Part shown: piece by piece, positions 25,198 to 33,510 of the stretch
Layout: each line of letters starts with the position of its first letter
Position numbering within the stretch: position 1 is the stretch's first letter
Assembly: GCA_026989095.1 (NCBI GenBank)
Contig: JALSKA010000202.1
Span: 1 to 50,392, forward strand
Length of the DNA: 50,392 nucleotides
Source: Ardenticatenaceae bacterium
GTDB taxonomy: Bacteria; Chloroflexota; Anaerolineae; Ardenticatenales; Ardenticatenaceae
Direction of reading: 5' to 3'
Position numbers and translations under genes: made by a program
The notes under the pieces: model-generated
Told to the model about the DNA's origin: nothing
The model's database searches: none
The model's input: the letters and a program-made list of their open reading frames with translations, nothing else

Positions 25198-27099
25198 ATG
25201 GACCGAGTGCAGGAGCGAAACGTCGAACACCACGAATTCCGCGCCGAAGTGCGCCAGTTGCTCGACATCCTGGCGCGCTCCCTCTACACGGAGCGCGAAA
25301 TCTTCCTGCGCGAACTCATCTCCAACGCCTCAGACGCCCTGAACCGCCTGCAATTCGAGATGCTCACCAACAAAGACGTGCTCGACCCGGAGGCCGAGCT
25401 GGCCATCCGCATTCAGGCCGACAAGGAACAACGCACCGTCACCGTCTCCGACACCGGCATCGGCATGACCCGGGAGGAGCTCATCGAGAACCTGGGCACC
25501 ATTGCCCACTCCGGCGCGCGCGCCTTCCTCCGGCAACTCCAGGAGGGAGAGGTCTCGCCCGAGAACATCATCGGCCAGTTCGGCGTGGGGTTCTACTCGG
25601 TCTTCATGGTGGCCGAGGAAGTCACCGTGACCACGCGCTCCTACCGGCCCGACGCCCAAGCGTGGTCGTGGACCTCGCGGGGCGACGGCACCTACACCCT
25701 GGCGCCGGCCGAGAGGGCCCAACGGGGCACGACGGTCACGGTCAGGCTCAAGGAAGACGCGGCCGAGTTCGCCGACGAGTGGCGCTTGGAGCAGATCGTG
25801 CGCCGCCACTCCAACTACATCTCCTTCCCCATCTACGTGGGCGACCGCGTTGTCAACCGACAAGTGGCCATCTGGCGCCAGTCGCCCTCCGAGGTCACCG
25901 AGGAGGAGTACGTGCAGTTCTACCGCGAGCTCACCTTGGACCCCGAGCGACCGCTGCTCTGGGTTCACGTCGTCACCGACGCGCCGGTCAACATCCGCAG
26001 CATCATCTACGTGCCCGGCCGGCGGGAGTGGGGCCTGGTGCCCGGCCTGCGCTCCGACTACGGCCTGCGCCTCTACGCCCGCAAGGTGCTCATCCAGGAG
26101 CGCAACGCCGACCTGTTGCCGGCCTACCTCCGCTTCGTGGAGGGCGTGGTGGACTCCGAGGACCTGCCCCTCAACGTCTCCCGCGAGGCCGTACAGCAGG
26201 ACCCCATGCTCCGCCACATCCGGCGCGCCCTCACAACCCGGCTCACCAAGGAGCTCAAGAGGCTGGCGGACGAGGAGCCCGACCGCTACGCCACCTTCTG
26301 GCGCGAGTTCGGCATCTTCCTCAAGGAGGGTGTGGCCACAGACCCCTCGAGCCACGAGACCTTGAAGGACCTGCTGCGCTTCCACTCCTCCAGGGCCGAC
26401 GGAGAGGGCCTCGTCTCCCTGGCGGCCTACGTCGCCCGCATGAAGCCCGACCAAAAGGCCATCTACTACGCGGTGGGCGATGACCTCGACTCCGTGCGCC
26501 ACAGCCCTCACTTGGACCCCTTCCGGGCGGGGGAGATCGAAGTCCTCTACCTGGTGGAGCCGGTGGAGACCTTCGCCGTGCTCGCCCTGCGCGAGTACCA
26601 GGGCTACCCCTTCCAGAATGTCGAGGACGCCGACGTGGAAGCCCTCCGGGTGGAACTGCCCGCGGACGAAGGGGCCGACGCCCGGTTCCAGGCCCTGGTG
26701 GAGCGCGTCAAGGCCATCCTGGGCGACCGGGTGGCCGACGTGCGCGCCTCCAAGCGCCTCACCACCAGCCCGTGTCGCCTCGTGGACCCGGAGGGCGGGC
26801 CCCAGCGGGACTTGGCCCGCGTGCGCCGGCTGTTGGAACAGGACTTCGAGGCGCCCAAGCGCATTCTGGAGCTCAACCCGCGCCACACGCTGATACGCCA
26901 CTTGGCCGACGTCCAGGCCACCAGGCCGGACGATCCGCTCCTTCCCCTCATCGTGCAACAACTCCTCGAGAACGCCCTGCTCGTCGAGGGGCTCCTGCCC
27001 AACCCGGCAGCTATGGTGCCCCGGATCCAGGCGCTCATGGAGGCGGCAGTGGCCGCGCGCGCCCATTCCCACATCACTCACAAGGAGGAACCATCATGA
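25198..27099 (+). CDS. htpG: Chaperone HtpG (Hsp90 family)
   Basis: HtpG is the bacterial Hsp90, an ATP-dependent chaperone working in the cytoplasm. The product is 633 aa, the usual length. The GHKL ATPase domain shows ELISNASDALNRLQFE (catalytic Glu, Mg-binding Asn), DTGIGMT, GTIAHSGA and GQFGVGFYSVFMVA. The middle domain includes LYARKVLIQE and the DLPLNVSRE motif with its conserved Arg. The C-terminal dimerisation region follows. ATG 25198 has GGAGGTGGAG upstream and is preferred to a frame extension to 25177. Its stop overlaps the ATG of prfB (ATGA). No CIRCE or HrcA site was noticed upstream. Confidence 0.95.
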   Translation: MDRVQERNVEHHEFRAEVRQLLDILARSLYTEREIFLRELISNASDALNRLQFEMLTNKDVLDPEAELAIRIQADKEQRTVTVSDTGIGMTREELIENLGTIAHSGARAFLRQLQEGEVSPENIIGQFGVGFYSVFMVAEEVTVTTRSYRPDAQAWSWTSRGDGTYTLAPAERAQRGTTVTVRLKEDAAEFADEWRLEQIVRRHSNYISFPIYVGDRVVNRQVAIWRQSPSEVTEEEYVQFYRELTLDPERPLLWVHVVTDAPVNIRSIIYVPGRREWGLVPGLRSDYGLRLYARKVLIQERNADLLPAYLRFVEGVVDSEDLPLNVSREAVQQDPMLRHIRRALTTRLTKELKRLADEEPDRYATFWREFGIFLKEGVATDPSSHETLKDLLRFHSSRADGEGLVSLAAYVARMKPDQKAIYYAVGDDLDSVRHSPHLDPFRAGEIEVLYLVEPVETFAVLALREYQGYPFQNVEDADVEALRVELPADEGADARFQALVERVKAILGDRVADVRASKRLTTSPCRLVDPEGGPQRDLARVRRLLEQDFEAPKRILELNPRHTLIRHLADVQATRPDDPLLPLIVQQLLENALLVEGLLPNPAAMVPRIQALMEAAVAARAHSHITHKEEPS

Positions 27100-28215
27100 A
27101 GGAACTCCAGACCCAACTCGACCAGGTGTTGGCCCGCATCTACGGCATCCTGGAGCGTCTTTGACATCCCCGGAAAAGAAGCGGAGCTCAAAACCCTGGA
27201 GGAGGCGGCCAACCGCGCCGACTTTTGGGACGATTCCCGGCGAGCACAACAGCTCATGCGGCGCATGGCCCAGCTCCGCGACCAAGTGGCCCTGTGGCGT
27301 GGCTTCGAGCGGCGGGCCCAGGACGCCCAGGAACTGTTGGAGCTGGCCGACGACGACGACCGTGCCCTCCTGGAGGAGCTGGAACAGGAGGTGGCACGCC
27401 TTGAACAGGAGGTCAACGACCAAGAGTTCCGGCTGGCCCTCAGCGGGCCCCACGATGCCGACGACGCCATCCTCTCCATCCACGCCGGCGCGGGGGGCAC
27501 CGAGAGCCAAGACTGGGCCGAGATGTTGCTGCGCATGTACCTGCGGTGGGCCGAGCGGCAGGGCTACCAAACTCGTATCCTCGACATGACCGAGGGCGAG
27601 GAGGCCGGCATCAAATCGGTCACGGTGGAGATCAAGGGCGACTACGCCTACGGCCACCTGAAGGGGGAACACGGCGTCCACCGCCTGGTGCGCATCTCGC
27701 CCTTCGACGCCCAGAAGCGCCGCCACACCAGCTTCGCCCTGGTGGAAGTGCTGCCCGTCATCGACGACGACATCGAGATCGACGTGAAGCCCGACGACAT
27801 CGAGGTGCAGGTCTTCCGTTCGGGCGGGCCGGGCGGCCAGCACATGCAGAAGAACGCCACGGCCGTGCGCATCATCCACAAGCCCACCGGCATCGTGGTC
27901 CAGTGCCAGAACGAGCGGTCCCAGAAGCAGAACCGGGAGATGGCCATGCGCGTCCTGCGCAGCCGGCTCTACGAGCTGGAACGCCAGAAGATCGAGGAGG
28001 AGCGCGCCCGGCTCAAGGGCGAACACGTGAGCGCCGAGTGGGGCAACCAAATTCGCTCCTACGTGCTCCACCCCTACCAGATGGTCAAAGACCACCGCAC
28101 CGGCGTGGAAATCGGCAACGCCCAGGGCGTGCTCGACGGGGACGTGGACCCCTTCATCCAGGCGTGGCTGAAGCAGCAGGTCTCGGCGGAGCCTTCGCCC
28201 CAAGAAACCACGTGA
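27096..28215 (+). CDS. prfB: Peptide chain release factor 2, made by programmed +1 frameshift
   Basis: RF2 ends translation at UGA and UAA. The gene is in two frames. ATG 27096 opens 22 codons ending ...CGT CTT TGA (27162-27164); skipping T27162 continues as GAC (27163) and reads to 28215, for 372 aa in total. The CTTTGAC slip site and an upstream GGAG are the classic autoregulatory RF2 arrangement. The GGQ catalytic motif (G246-G247-Q248, in SGGPGGQHMQKN) is present, with a coiled-coil domain 1 and a C-terminal RSYVLHPYQMVKDHRTG region. The anticodon-mimic tripeptide segment was not verified residue by residue. The ATG overlaps the htpG stop. Confidence 0.97.
27153..27165 (+). promoter_or_regulatory. 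RF2 programmed +1 frameshift site
   Basis: The sequence GAG-CGT-CTT-TGA-C has a GGAG (27152-27155) 3 nt before the CTT slip codon, then an in-frame TGA followed by C (a weak termination context). Low RF2 slows termination at TGA and favours the shift into the +1 frame, closing a feedback loop. The downstream frame is open immediately after the site. Confidence 0.95.
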
Positions 28216-28227
28216 AAGGCGCGGGCC

Positions 28228-29016
28228 ATGCGCTTCGACATCTTCACCCTGTTCCCCGAGATGTTCACGGGGCCGCTGACCGAGAGCATCATCAGGCGGG
28301 CCCGTGAGGCGGGCCTCGTCGAGGTCCACCTGCACAACGTGCGCGACTACGCCACGGACAAGCACCGCGTGACCGACGACACGCCCTACGGCGGGGGAGG
28401 CGGCATGGTGATGAAGGCCGAGCCCATCTTCCGGGCCGTGGAGGCCGTGCTGGGCCTCTCGCCCCGCGAGGCCGGCCGTTCCGTGTCCCCCCCGCCGTGC
28501 CCTGTCATCCTGCTCACCCCCCAAGGCCGGCCCTTCACCCAGCAGGTGGCCGAGGAGCTCAGCCACCACGGGCGGCTGGCCCTCATCTGCGGCCGCTACG
28601 AGGGCGTGGACGAGCGGGTGCGGGAGCACTTGGCCACCGACGAGATCAGCATCGGCCCCTACGTGCTCAGCGGGGGGGAGCTGCCGGCCATGGTCATCGT
28701 GGACGCGGTCACCCGGCTGTTGCCCGGCGCCCTGGGCGACCCCGAGGGCGCGCGCAAGGATTCCTTCGCCATGGGGCTCCTGGAACACCCCCACTACACC
28801 CGCCCGGCCGACTTCCGGGGCTGGCGCGTGCCCGACGTGCTCCTCAGCGGCCACCACGGCCACGTGGCCCGGTGGCGCCGGCACGAGGCCCTCATCCGCA
28901 CCCTGGTGCGCCGGCCCGAGCTCATCTCGGCCCACGCCCTCACCGAGGAGGACTTCACTTTCCTGCGCTCCCTGGCAGATCACGTCGAAGCCCTGTTGAA
29001 GGAGGCGAGCTCATGA
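28228..29016 (+). CDS. trmD: tRNA (guanine-N1-)-methyltransferase
   Basis: TrmD methylates G37 next to the anticodon of a subset of tRNAs and so prevents +1 frameshifting. The product is 262 aa. The N-terminus ([13 protein letters not shown]), [26 protein letters not shown], and the trefoil-knot SAM site around [17 protein letters not shown] are all present, followed by [11 protein letters not shown] and [11 protein letters not shown]. It begins 12 nt after prfB. Its stop overlaps the ATG of tenA. The usual rpsP/rimM/rplS neighbours of trmD are not here. Confidence 0.96.
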   Translation: MRFDIFTLFPEMFTGPLTESIIRRAREAGLVEVHLHNVRDYATDKHRVTDDTPYGGGGGMVMKAEPIFRAVEAVLGLSPREAGRSVSPPPCPVILLTPQGRPFTQQVAEELSHHGRLALICGRYEGVDERVREHLATDEISIGPYVLSGGELPAMVIVDAVTRLLPGALGDPEGARKDSFAMGLLEHPHYTRPADFRGWRVPDVLLSGHHGHVARWRRHEALIRTLVRRPELISAHALTEEDFTFLRSLADHVEALLKEASS

Positions 29017-29669
29017 CCTCGATCCCCTTCCACCAGCGCCTGTTGGCCGCGGCCAAGCCCGTCTGGGACGCCACCTTGGCCCACCCCTTCCTGGCGGCCA
29101 CGGCCGCAGGCACCATCCCCGATGAGACCTTCGCCACCTGGCTCGTCCAGGATTACTTCTACGTGCGCGAGCTGGTCCCCTTTATGGGCGTGCTCATTGC
29201 CAAGGCGCCGCCACACTTGCGCTCCCCCTTGGCCGACGCCGTGGTGGTTTTCAACCGCGAGCTGGAGCTCTTCCGAGAACAGGCCCAGGCCCACGGCATC
29301 GCCCTCGACGGCCACACGATGGCGCCCACGTGCCACGCTTATGTTAACTTCATGCTGGTCACGGCCTACACACAGCCGTTCGCCCACGCCCTGACCGTCC
29401 ACTACGCGGCCGAGAAGGCCTACTTGGACGCCTGGACGTGGGTGAAAGCCCACCAAGAAGCGCCGAGCCCCTGGCAAGCCTTCATCGACAACTGGAGCAG
29501 CGAGGCGTTCGGCGCATACGTGGCTTGGCTGGCCGAGACGCTCGACGCCCTGGCCGCAGCCGCGTCGGCACGGGAACAGGCCGCGATGGAAGAGCTCTTC
29601 GTTCTCACGGCGCGCTACGAGTACCTCTTCTGGGAGATGGCCATGTCGGGCGAGACGTGGCCCCTTTGA
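29013..29669 (+). CDS. tenA: TenA-family protein (thiaminase II / HMP salvage), Cys-less class
   Basis: This 218-residue all-helical protein has the TenA layout: [21 protein letters not shown] at the start, [11 protein letters not shown] in the middle and [11 protein letters not shown] with the conserved Glu near the end. TenA_C enzymes hydrolyse aminopyrimidine thiamin breakdown products with a catalytic Cys. At the corresponding region here I read TVHYAAE and see no Cys, so it looks closer to the TenA_E class, whose substrate may differ. It overlaps the trmD stop by 4 nt, with GGAGG upstream. No thi genes or TPP riboswitch lie nearby. Confidence 0.85.
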   Translation: MTSIPFHQRLLAAAKPVWDATLAHPFLAATAAGTIPDETFATWLVQDYFYVRELVPFMGVLIAKAPPHLRSPLADAVVVFNRELELFREQAQAHGIALDGHTMAPTCHAYVNFMLVTAYTQPFAHALTVHYAAEKAYLDAWTWVKAHQEAPSPWQAFIDNWSSEAFGAYVAWLAETLDALAAAASAREQAAMEELFVLTARYEYLFWEMAMSGETWPL

Positions 29670-29699
29670 GCTCCATCAGAGACAGGAGGGAAAACGGCG

Positions 29700-30284
29700 G
29701 TGATCGGCGAAATTGTGGAAACCAACACGTTGGGATTTCGCGCCGGCAGCGTGGAGCTCCACCGCCCTCCGGCGCTGGGCGAACTCGTGAAGGTGCGGCA
29801 CCAGGAGCACGGCCGCTGGTACGCCGTGGTCATCTACGGCACCACCGGCGCCGAGGCCGGGCGCCACGTGGTCCGGCGTGCCACGCCCGACGTGCGCGAC
29901 GAGGCCATCTACCGGGAGAACCCCCAGCTCCGGCGGCTCCTGCACACCCTCTTCGAGGCTCGCCTGGTGGGGTGGCAGGAGGGCGATCGCCTGTGGCACA
30001 CCCTGCCGCCCTTGCCCCCTCCGCTCCACTACAGCGTTTACCCCTGTTCGGCCGAGGAAGTGGCCGAATTCAGCGAACGGCTCCATTACTTTCGGCTGCT
30101 CCTGGAGCCTCCGCCGCCCCTGCCGGCCGAACAGGTGTTGGCCGCCCACATCCGCCACGTCTACGCGCAGCGCGGCTACGACGACGAGTGGCTGGGCAGG
30201 GCCGCCCGGGAGGTGGCCGGCCTGCTCAAAGAGGACTACGCCCGGCTCATGGGCCTCCTCTACGCCATTGACCCGGAGCGTTAA
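29700..30284 (+). CDS. HAS-barrel-like conserved protein
   Basis: The 194-aa product starts MIGEIVETNTLGFRAGSVEL, which resembles the N-terminal HAS barrel of HerA/ATP-synthase-like hexameric ATPases and of small stand-alone HAS-barrel proteins. A ~110-residue helical C-terminal part (AEQVLAAHIRHVYAQRGYDDEW...) follows. There is no P-loop. GTG 29700 has GGAGGG upstream at ~9 nt. It follows tenA by 30 nt, and its TAA directly abuts the ATG of the next gene. It may be an adaptor or a clamp subunit for an ATPase encoded elsewhere; that is inference. Confidence 0.55.
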   Translation: MIGEIVETNTLGFRAGSVELHRPPALGELVKVRHQEHGRWYAVVIYGTTGAEAGRHVVRRATPDVRDEAIYRENPQLRRLLHTLFEARLVGWQEGDRLWHTLPPLPPPLHYSVYPCSAEEVAEFSERLHYFRLLLEPPPPLPAEQVLAAHIRHVYAQRGYDDEWLGRAAREVAGLLKEDYARLMGLLYAIDPER

Positions 30285-31742
30285 ATGGGACCAGGCCACA
30301 CTCCTCGACGACCGCGCCACCCGATTCGCCTGGCCCAAGTGAGCCTGTTGATCGCCTCGCTGACCCTGTTGGCCCTCGGCGTTGCCATCACCCTGGCCGC
30401 CCCGTTCCACAGCGGCCTCTTCCCCCTCACCCCCTCCTCCTTGGCGCAGGCACGCCCGTCGGCTACGGCCACGGCGGCCCCCACGCCATCGGCCACGCCG
30501 TCGCCCACCCGAACGCCGACGCCCTCGGCCACGCCGTCGCCAACTCCGTCGCCGACGGCGACGCCCACCGCCACCCCAACGCGCGTGCCGGCCCTCTTCG
30601 TCCCTCTGCCGCCCCGCAGTGAGCCCAACTGTGGCCTCACCATGATCAAGGGCCAGCTCCGCACGGCCGACGCGCTCCTGAACGGCGTGCCCGTCCACGT
30701 CTGGTGGGAGGGTTCCGACGGCGTTCTCTCCCTTCCCTCGGGCGAGGACCCCACCAAGCCGGACGGGTACTGGGATGTGGTGCTCGACACCTACGCCAAG
30801 CCAGGGCGATGGTACGTGGCCGTCATCGACCCACAGACGGGCGAACATCTTTCGCCCGTGGTCACCGTCGAAACGGAGGCCGAGCCATGTGAGCCCACAA
30901 GCGGCGGGCGACAGGTCATCACAGTGGACTTCGTGCTGCAGGCCGGCGAGGCCGGCCGGCCGGGCCCCACCTTCACCCCTTCACCCACGCCCACGCCCAC
31001 CCTCACCCCGACGCCCTACCCCACGCCCGACGGCCAATCCCGCACCGTGCGGGTGCCCATTCTCATGTACCACTACATCAGCGCGCCGCCCCCCGGGGCC
31101 GACCGGTACCGCCGGGACCTGAGCGTGCCCCCGGATGTCTTCCGCGCCCAGATGGAGTACCTGAAGGCGCAGGGCTACCAGACTATCGCCCTCCGCGACC
31201 TGGTCTACGCCCTGACCCGGGGCACCCCCCTGCCCCCCAAGCCCATCGTCATCACCTTCGACGACGGCTACCGCGACAACTATGAGAATGCCTTCCCCGT
31301 GCTCAGGGAGCTGGGCTTCACGGGCACCTTCTTCGTCCTCACGGGCCCCATCGACCAGAACAATCCCATCTACATGAGCTGGGACCAGTTGCGCGAGATG
31401 CGCGCGGCCGGCATGGAAATCGGCGTCCACTCGCGCGATCACGTGGAGCTGCGGGGGCGCTCATACGAGTACCTGGTCTGGCAAATTCTGGGGGCCAGCC
31501 AAGCCGTCGAACGGCAGCTCGGGTTCCGGCCGGAGGTCTTCTCCTACCCCAGCGGCCTCTACGACCGGCGCACCGTGGAGGTCCTGCGCTCGGCCCACTT
31601 CTGGGCGGCCGTGACCACCCGGGGGGGCATCACCCACCGCACGGAGGAGCTGCTCACCCTGAAGCGCGTGCGCGTGCGCGGCGCCTGGGGTGTGGCCGAA
31701 CTCGCCCAAGCCTTGGCCTACTGGGAAAACGCGGACCGTTGA
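30285..31742 (+). CDS. Membrane-anchored polysaccharide deacetylase with cysteine-framed domain
   Basis: The product is 485 aa. Residues ~16-40 form a signal-anchor. A Thr/Pro/Ser linker (~60-105) leads to the cysteine-framed beta domain (EPNCGLT... to ...AEPCEP), which also occurs in the first and the next secreted proteins. A second linker precedes a NodB-homology domain (~260-480): VPILMYHYIS, ITFDDGY (D326/D327), GVHSRDH (H382, H386) and SYPSG. The Asp-His-His triad binds the metal used to remove N- or O-acetyl groups from glycans. It probably modifies wall or surface polysaccharide. The start directly follows the previous stop, with a GGAG 7 nt upstream. Confidence 0.88.
   Translation: MGPGHTPRRPRHPIRLAQVSLLIASLTLLALGVAITLAAPFHSGLFPLTPSSLAQARPSATATAAPTPSATPSPTRTPTPSATPSPTPSPTATPTATPTRVPALFVPLPPRSEPNCGLTMIKGQLRTADALLNGVPVHVWWEGSDGVLSLPSGEDPTKPDGYWDVVLDTYAKPGRWYVAVIDPQTGEHLSPVVTVETEAEPCEPTSGGRQVITVDFVLQAGEAGRPGPTFTPSPTPTPTLTPTPYPTPDGQSRTVRVPILMYHYISAPPPGADRYRRDLSVPPDVFRAQMEYLKAQGYQTIALRDLVYALTRGTPLPPKPIVITFDDGYRDNYENAFPVLRELGFTGTFFVLTGPIDQNNPIYMSWDQLREMRAAGMEIGVHSRDHVELRGRSYEYLVWQILGASQAVERQLGFRPEVFSYPSGLYDRRTVEVLRSAHFWAAVTTRGGITHRTEELLTLKRVRVRGAWGVAELAQALAYWENADR
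30475..30585 (+). repeat. Thr-Pro-Ser codon repeat in the deacetylase linker
   Basis: Short degenerate units such as CCCTCGGCCACGCCGTCGCC recur and encode a TPSATPSPT-type linker. Comparable stretches occur at 1-290 and 32349-32606, each within a secreted protein. Confidence 0.55.
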
Positions 31743-31826
31743 GTGCGCCCAAAAGCAAGGGGCACGGTCGTTTACATGGATGAAGATGTTGCCTGTCCGC
31801 CCGTCAACACCGAAGGGAGGCCGCAA

Positions 31827-32960
31827 GTGGCTTGGCGCACGTTCGCACTGCTCATCGTTGGCGTACTCGTTGGGCTCAGCATTCTAGGAGGCCAGCAGGC
31901 GCTTCCCCTCGCTGCCACGGGTGCCGTGCCCTCGCTGGAGTGGGACCCGCGCCTGGATGACCTCAACGTCACCTACCGGCCGGCCGAGAACTGTGCCCAA
32001 GGGTGCTGGCGTCTGATTTCGGCCCGCTTTGAAGACGTGGACGAGAGCAACGGGCTCCACCACATCTGGGTGAAGCTCTTGAACGCCGACGGCGAACAAA
32101 TGGCCGGCCAGCCCTGGCACGTGGCCTGGCCAGACGGCAACCAGCGTTTGCTGAGCAAGGCCGCCCCCGACTGGGCCGACTTCGCCATGTACGCCGGCTA
32201 CGATCCGGCCACGGGGCCCGGCCCCTACCGGGCCTACGCCGGGGACGACGAACAGCGCAGCGATGTGGTCCTGGGAATGGGGCTTCCCCTCAAGCAACAC
32301 GTGAGCTTCCGGCTCGTCTGGCAGTGGGCAGAGCCCGGCTCCTCCGTCTCGCCCACGCCCTCCGCCTCGCCCACGCCCGCGGGCACCCCATCCCCATCCA
32401 GCGCCTTCCTCCCCATCATCGTGCGCCAGCCCACGCCCACCCCGGTGCCGGCCACTCCCACGCCCACGCCGTTGCCGGCATCCCCAACCCCCACGCCCAC
32501 TTCGACGCCGTCATCGGCTTCTTCCCCGACGCCCACGCCCACCTCGACGCCATCGTCCTCCTCGTCGCCCACGCCTACCCCCACGCCGACGGCCACCTCC
32601 ACCTCCTCGGCGCAGTACACGGGCGTGTTCGTCGGCTGGGAGCCGAACTGCTCCGGCACCCAGGTCAAGGGCACGGTGCGCGACGCCGACGGCACCCCGC
32701 TGCCCGGCGTGACCGTGCGCGTGCTCCTCTTCGGCATCCAGCACGGGGACCCACCGGTCACCGACGCCAACGGGTTCTACGAGTTCAACCGCTTCGGCAC
32801 GTCCGATCCCCTGCTGGAGATCGACTACACCGTGGCCATCATTGACCCTGCTACGGGCGACTTGCTCTCCAACGAGGTCTACGTGCGCACGGACCGCAAC
32901 GACTGCCAACCCGGCGGGGCAGGCCACCAAATCGCCACCATCGACTTCACCCGCCGCTGA
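31827..32960 (+). CDS. Secreted two-domain protein with Thr-Pro linker and cysteine-framed domain
   Basis: From GTG 31827 (GGGAGG 6 nt upstream) the product is 377 aa with a clean signal peptide or anchor (FALLIVGVLVGLSILGG). The frame is open back to 31743, but that would place ~28 charged residues before the signal. The first extracellular domain (~35-170: SLEWDPRLDDLNV..., with CAQGCW) is an unnamed beta-rich module. A long Thr/Pro/Ser linker (nt 32349-32606) follows, then the cysteine-framed domain (EPNCSGTQVKG... to ...NDCQPG) shared with two other proteins here. There is no catalytic motif; a binding or surface-display role is inferred. It ends 15 nt from the convergent folK. Confidence 0.75.
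   Translation: MAWRTFALLIVGVLVGLSILGGQQALPLAATGAVPSLEWDPRLDDLNVTYRPAENCAQGCWRLISARFEDVDESNGLHHIWVKLLNADGEQMAGQPWHVAWPDGNQRLLSKAAPDWADFAMYAGYDPATGPGPYRAYAGDDEQRSDVVLGMGLPLKQHVSFRLVWQWAEPGSSVSPTPSASPTPAGTPSPSSAFLPIIVRQPTPTPVPATPTPTPLPASPTPTPTSTPSSASSPTPTPTSTPSSSSSPTPTPTPTATSTSSAQYTGVFVGWEPNCSGTQVKGTVRDADGTPLPGVTVRVLLFGIQHGDPPVTDANGFYEFNRFGTSDPLLEIDYTVAIIDPATGDLLSNEVYVRTDRNDCQPGGAGHQIATIDFTRR
32349..32606 (+). repeat. Thr-Pro-Ser coding repeat in the secreted protein linker
   Basis: This run of CCCACGCC-type units, with two near-identical ~50-nt blocks (around 32500-32590), encodes PTPTPTSTPSSS-like sequence. It is an expandable linker, so it may vary between strains. Confidence 0.55.
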
Positions 32961-32975
32961 GCTGAAGTCCGCCTC

Positions 32976-33485
32976 TCAAGGCACATACCGCTCCACGCGG
33001 CCCGTGTCAGGGCACTCGGCCAGCAGGGCCACGGCCGTCTTGCCCAAGCGGGGGTGCCGCCACGCCGGCGCCACGTCCACGAGGGGCACCAGCACGAAAC
33101 GGCGCAGGTGGAGCCTGGGATGGGGCACTTCCACCAGGTGATCCCGGTAGACCAGGGCGCCGTAGGCCAAGATGTCCACGTCGATGGGGCGGGGCCCCCA
33201 GGGTTTCTCCTCCTCCCGCCGGCGGCCCAACTCCCGCTCCACGGCCTGCACGTAGGCCAACAGCTCGTGAAGGCTCAGGGACGTGTACCCCCGGCACACC
33301 TGGTTGAGAAACCAGGGCTGGTCGGGCTTCCCCCACGGCTCAGTGCGGTAGAGGGGCGAACAGGCCATCAACACCACCCGCCCGCCGGCCGCCAGGCGGA
33401 CACGGGCGCGGCGCAACAGCTCGGGGGAGTCGCCCAAGTTACTTCCCAAGCCGATCAGCACCTCGACGATCTCAGGGGGTGTCAC
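32976..33485 (-). CDS. folK: HPPK: 2-amino-4-hydroxy-6-hydroxymethyldihydropteridine diphosphokinase
   Basis: FolK pyrophosphorylates hydroxymethyl-dihydropterin in folate synthesis. The product is 169 aa, normal for the family. Motifs are LIGLGSNLGD at the N-terminus, SPLYRTEPWG, FLNQVCRG and the HPPK signature WGPRPIDVDILAYG, then VPHPRLHLRRFVLVPL. GTG 33485 has GAGGAG 6 nt upstream; a longer frame to 33752 runs into the upstream gene out of phase and is rejected. It lies 25 nt downstream of the NACHT-TPR-CNB gene on the same strand and may be co-transcribed. No other fol genes are in the window. Confidence 0.93.
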   Translation of the reverse strand: MTPPEIVEVLIGLGSNLGDSPELLRRARVRLAAGGRVVLMACSPLYRTEPWGKPDQPWFLNQVCRGYTSLSLHELLAYVQAVERELGRRREEEKPWGPRPIDVDILAYGALVYRDHLVEVPHPRLHLRRFVLVPLVDVAPAWRHPRLGKTAVALLAECPDTGRVERYVP

Positions 33486-33510
33486 TGGCGTCTCCTCGGC
33501 TCCTTCGTGG

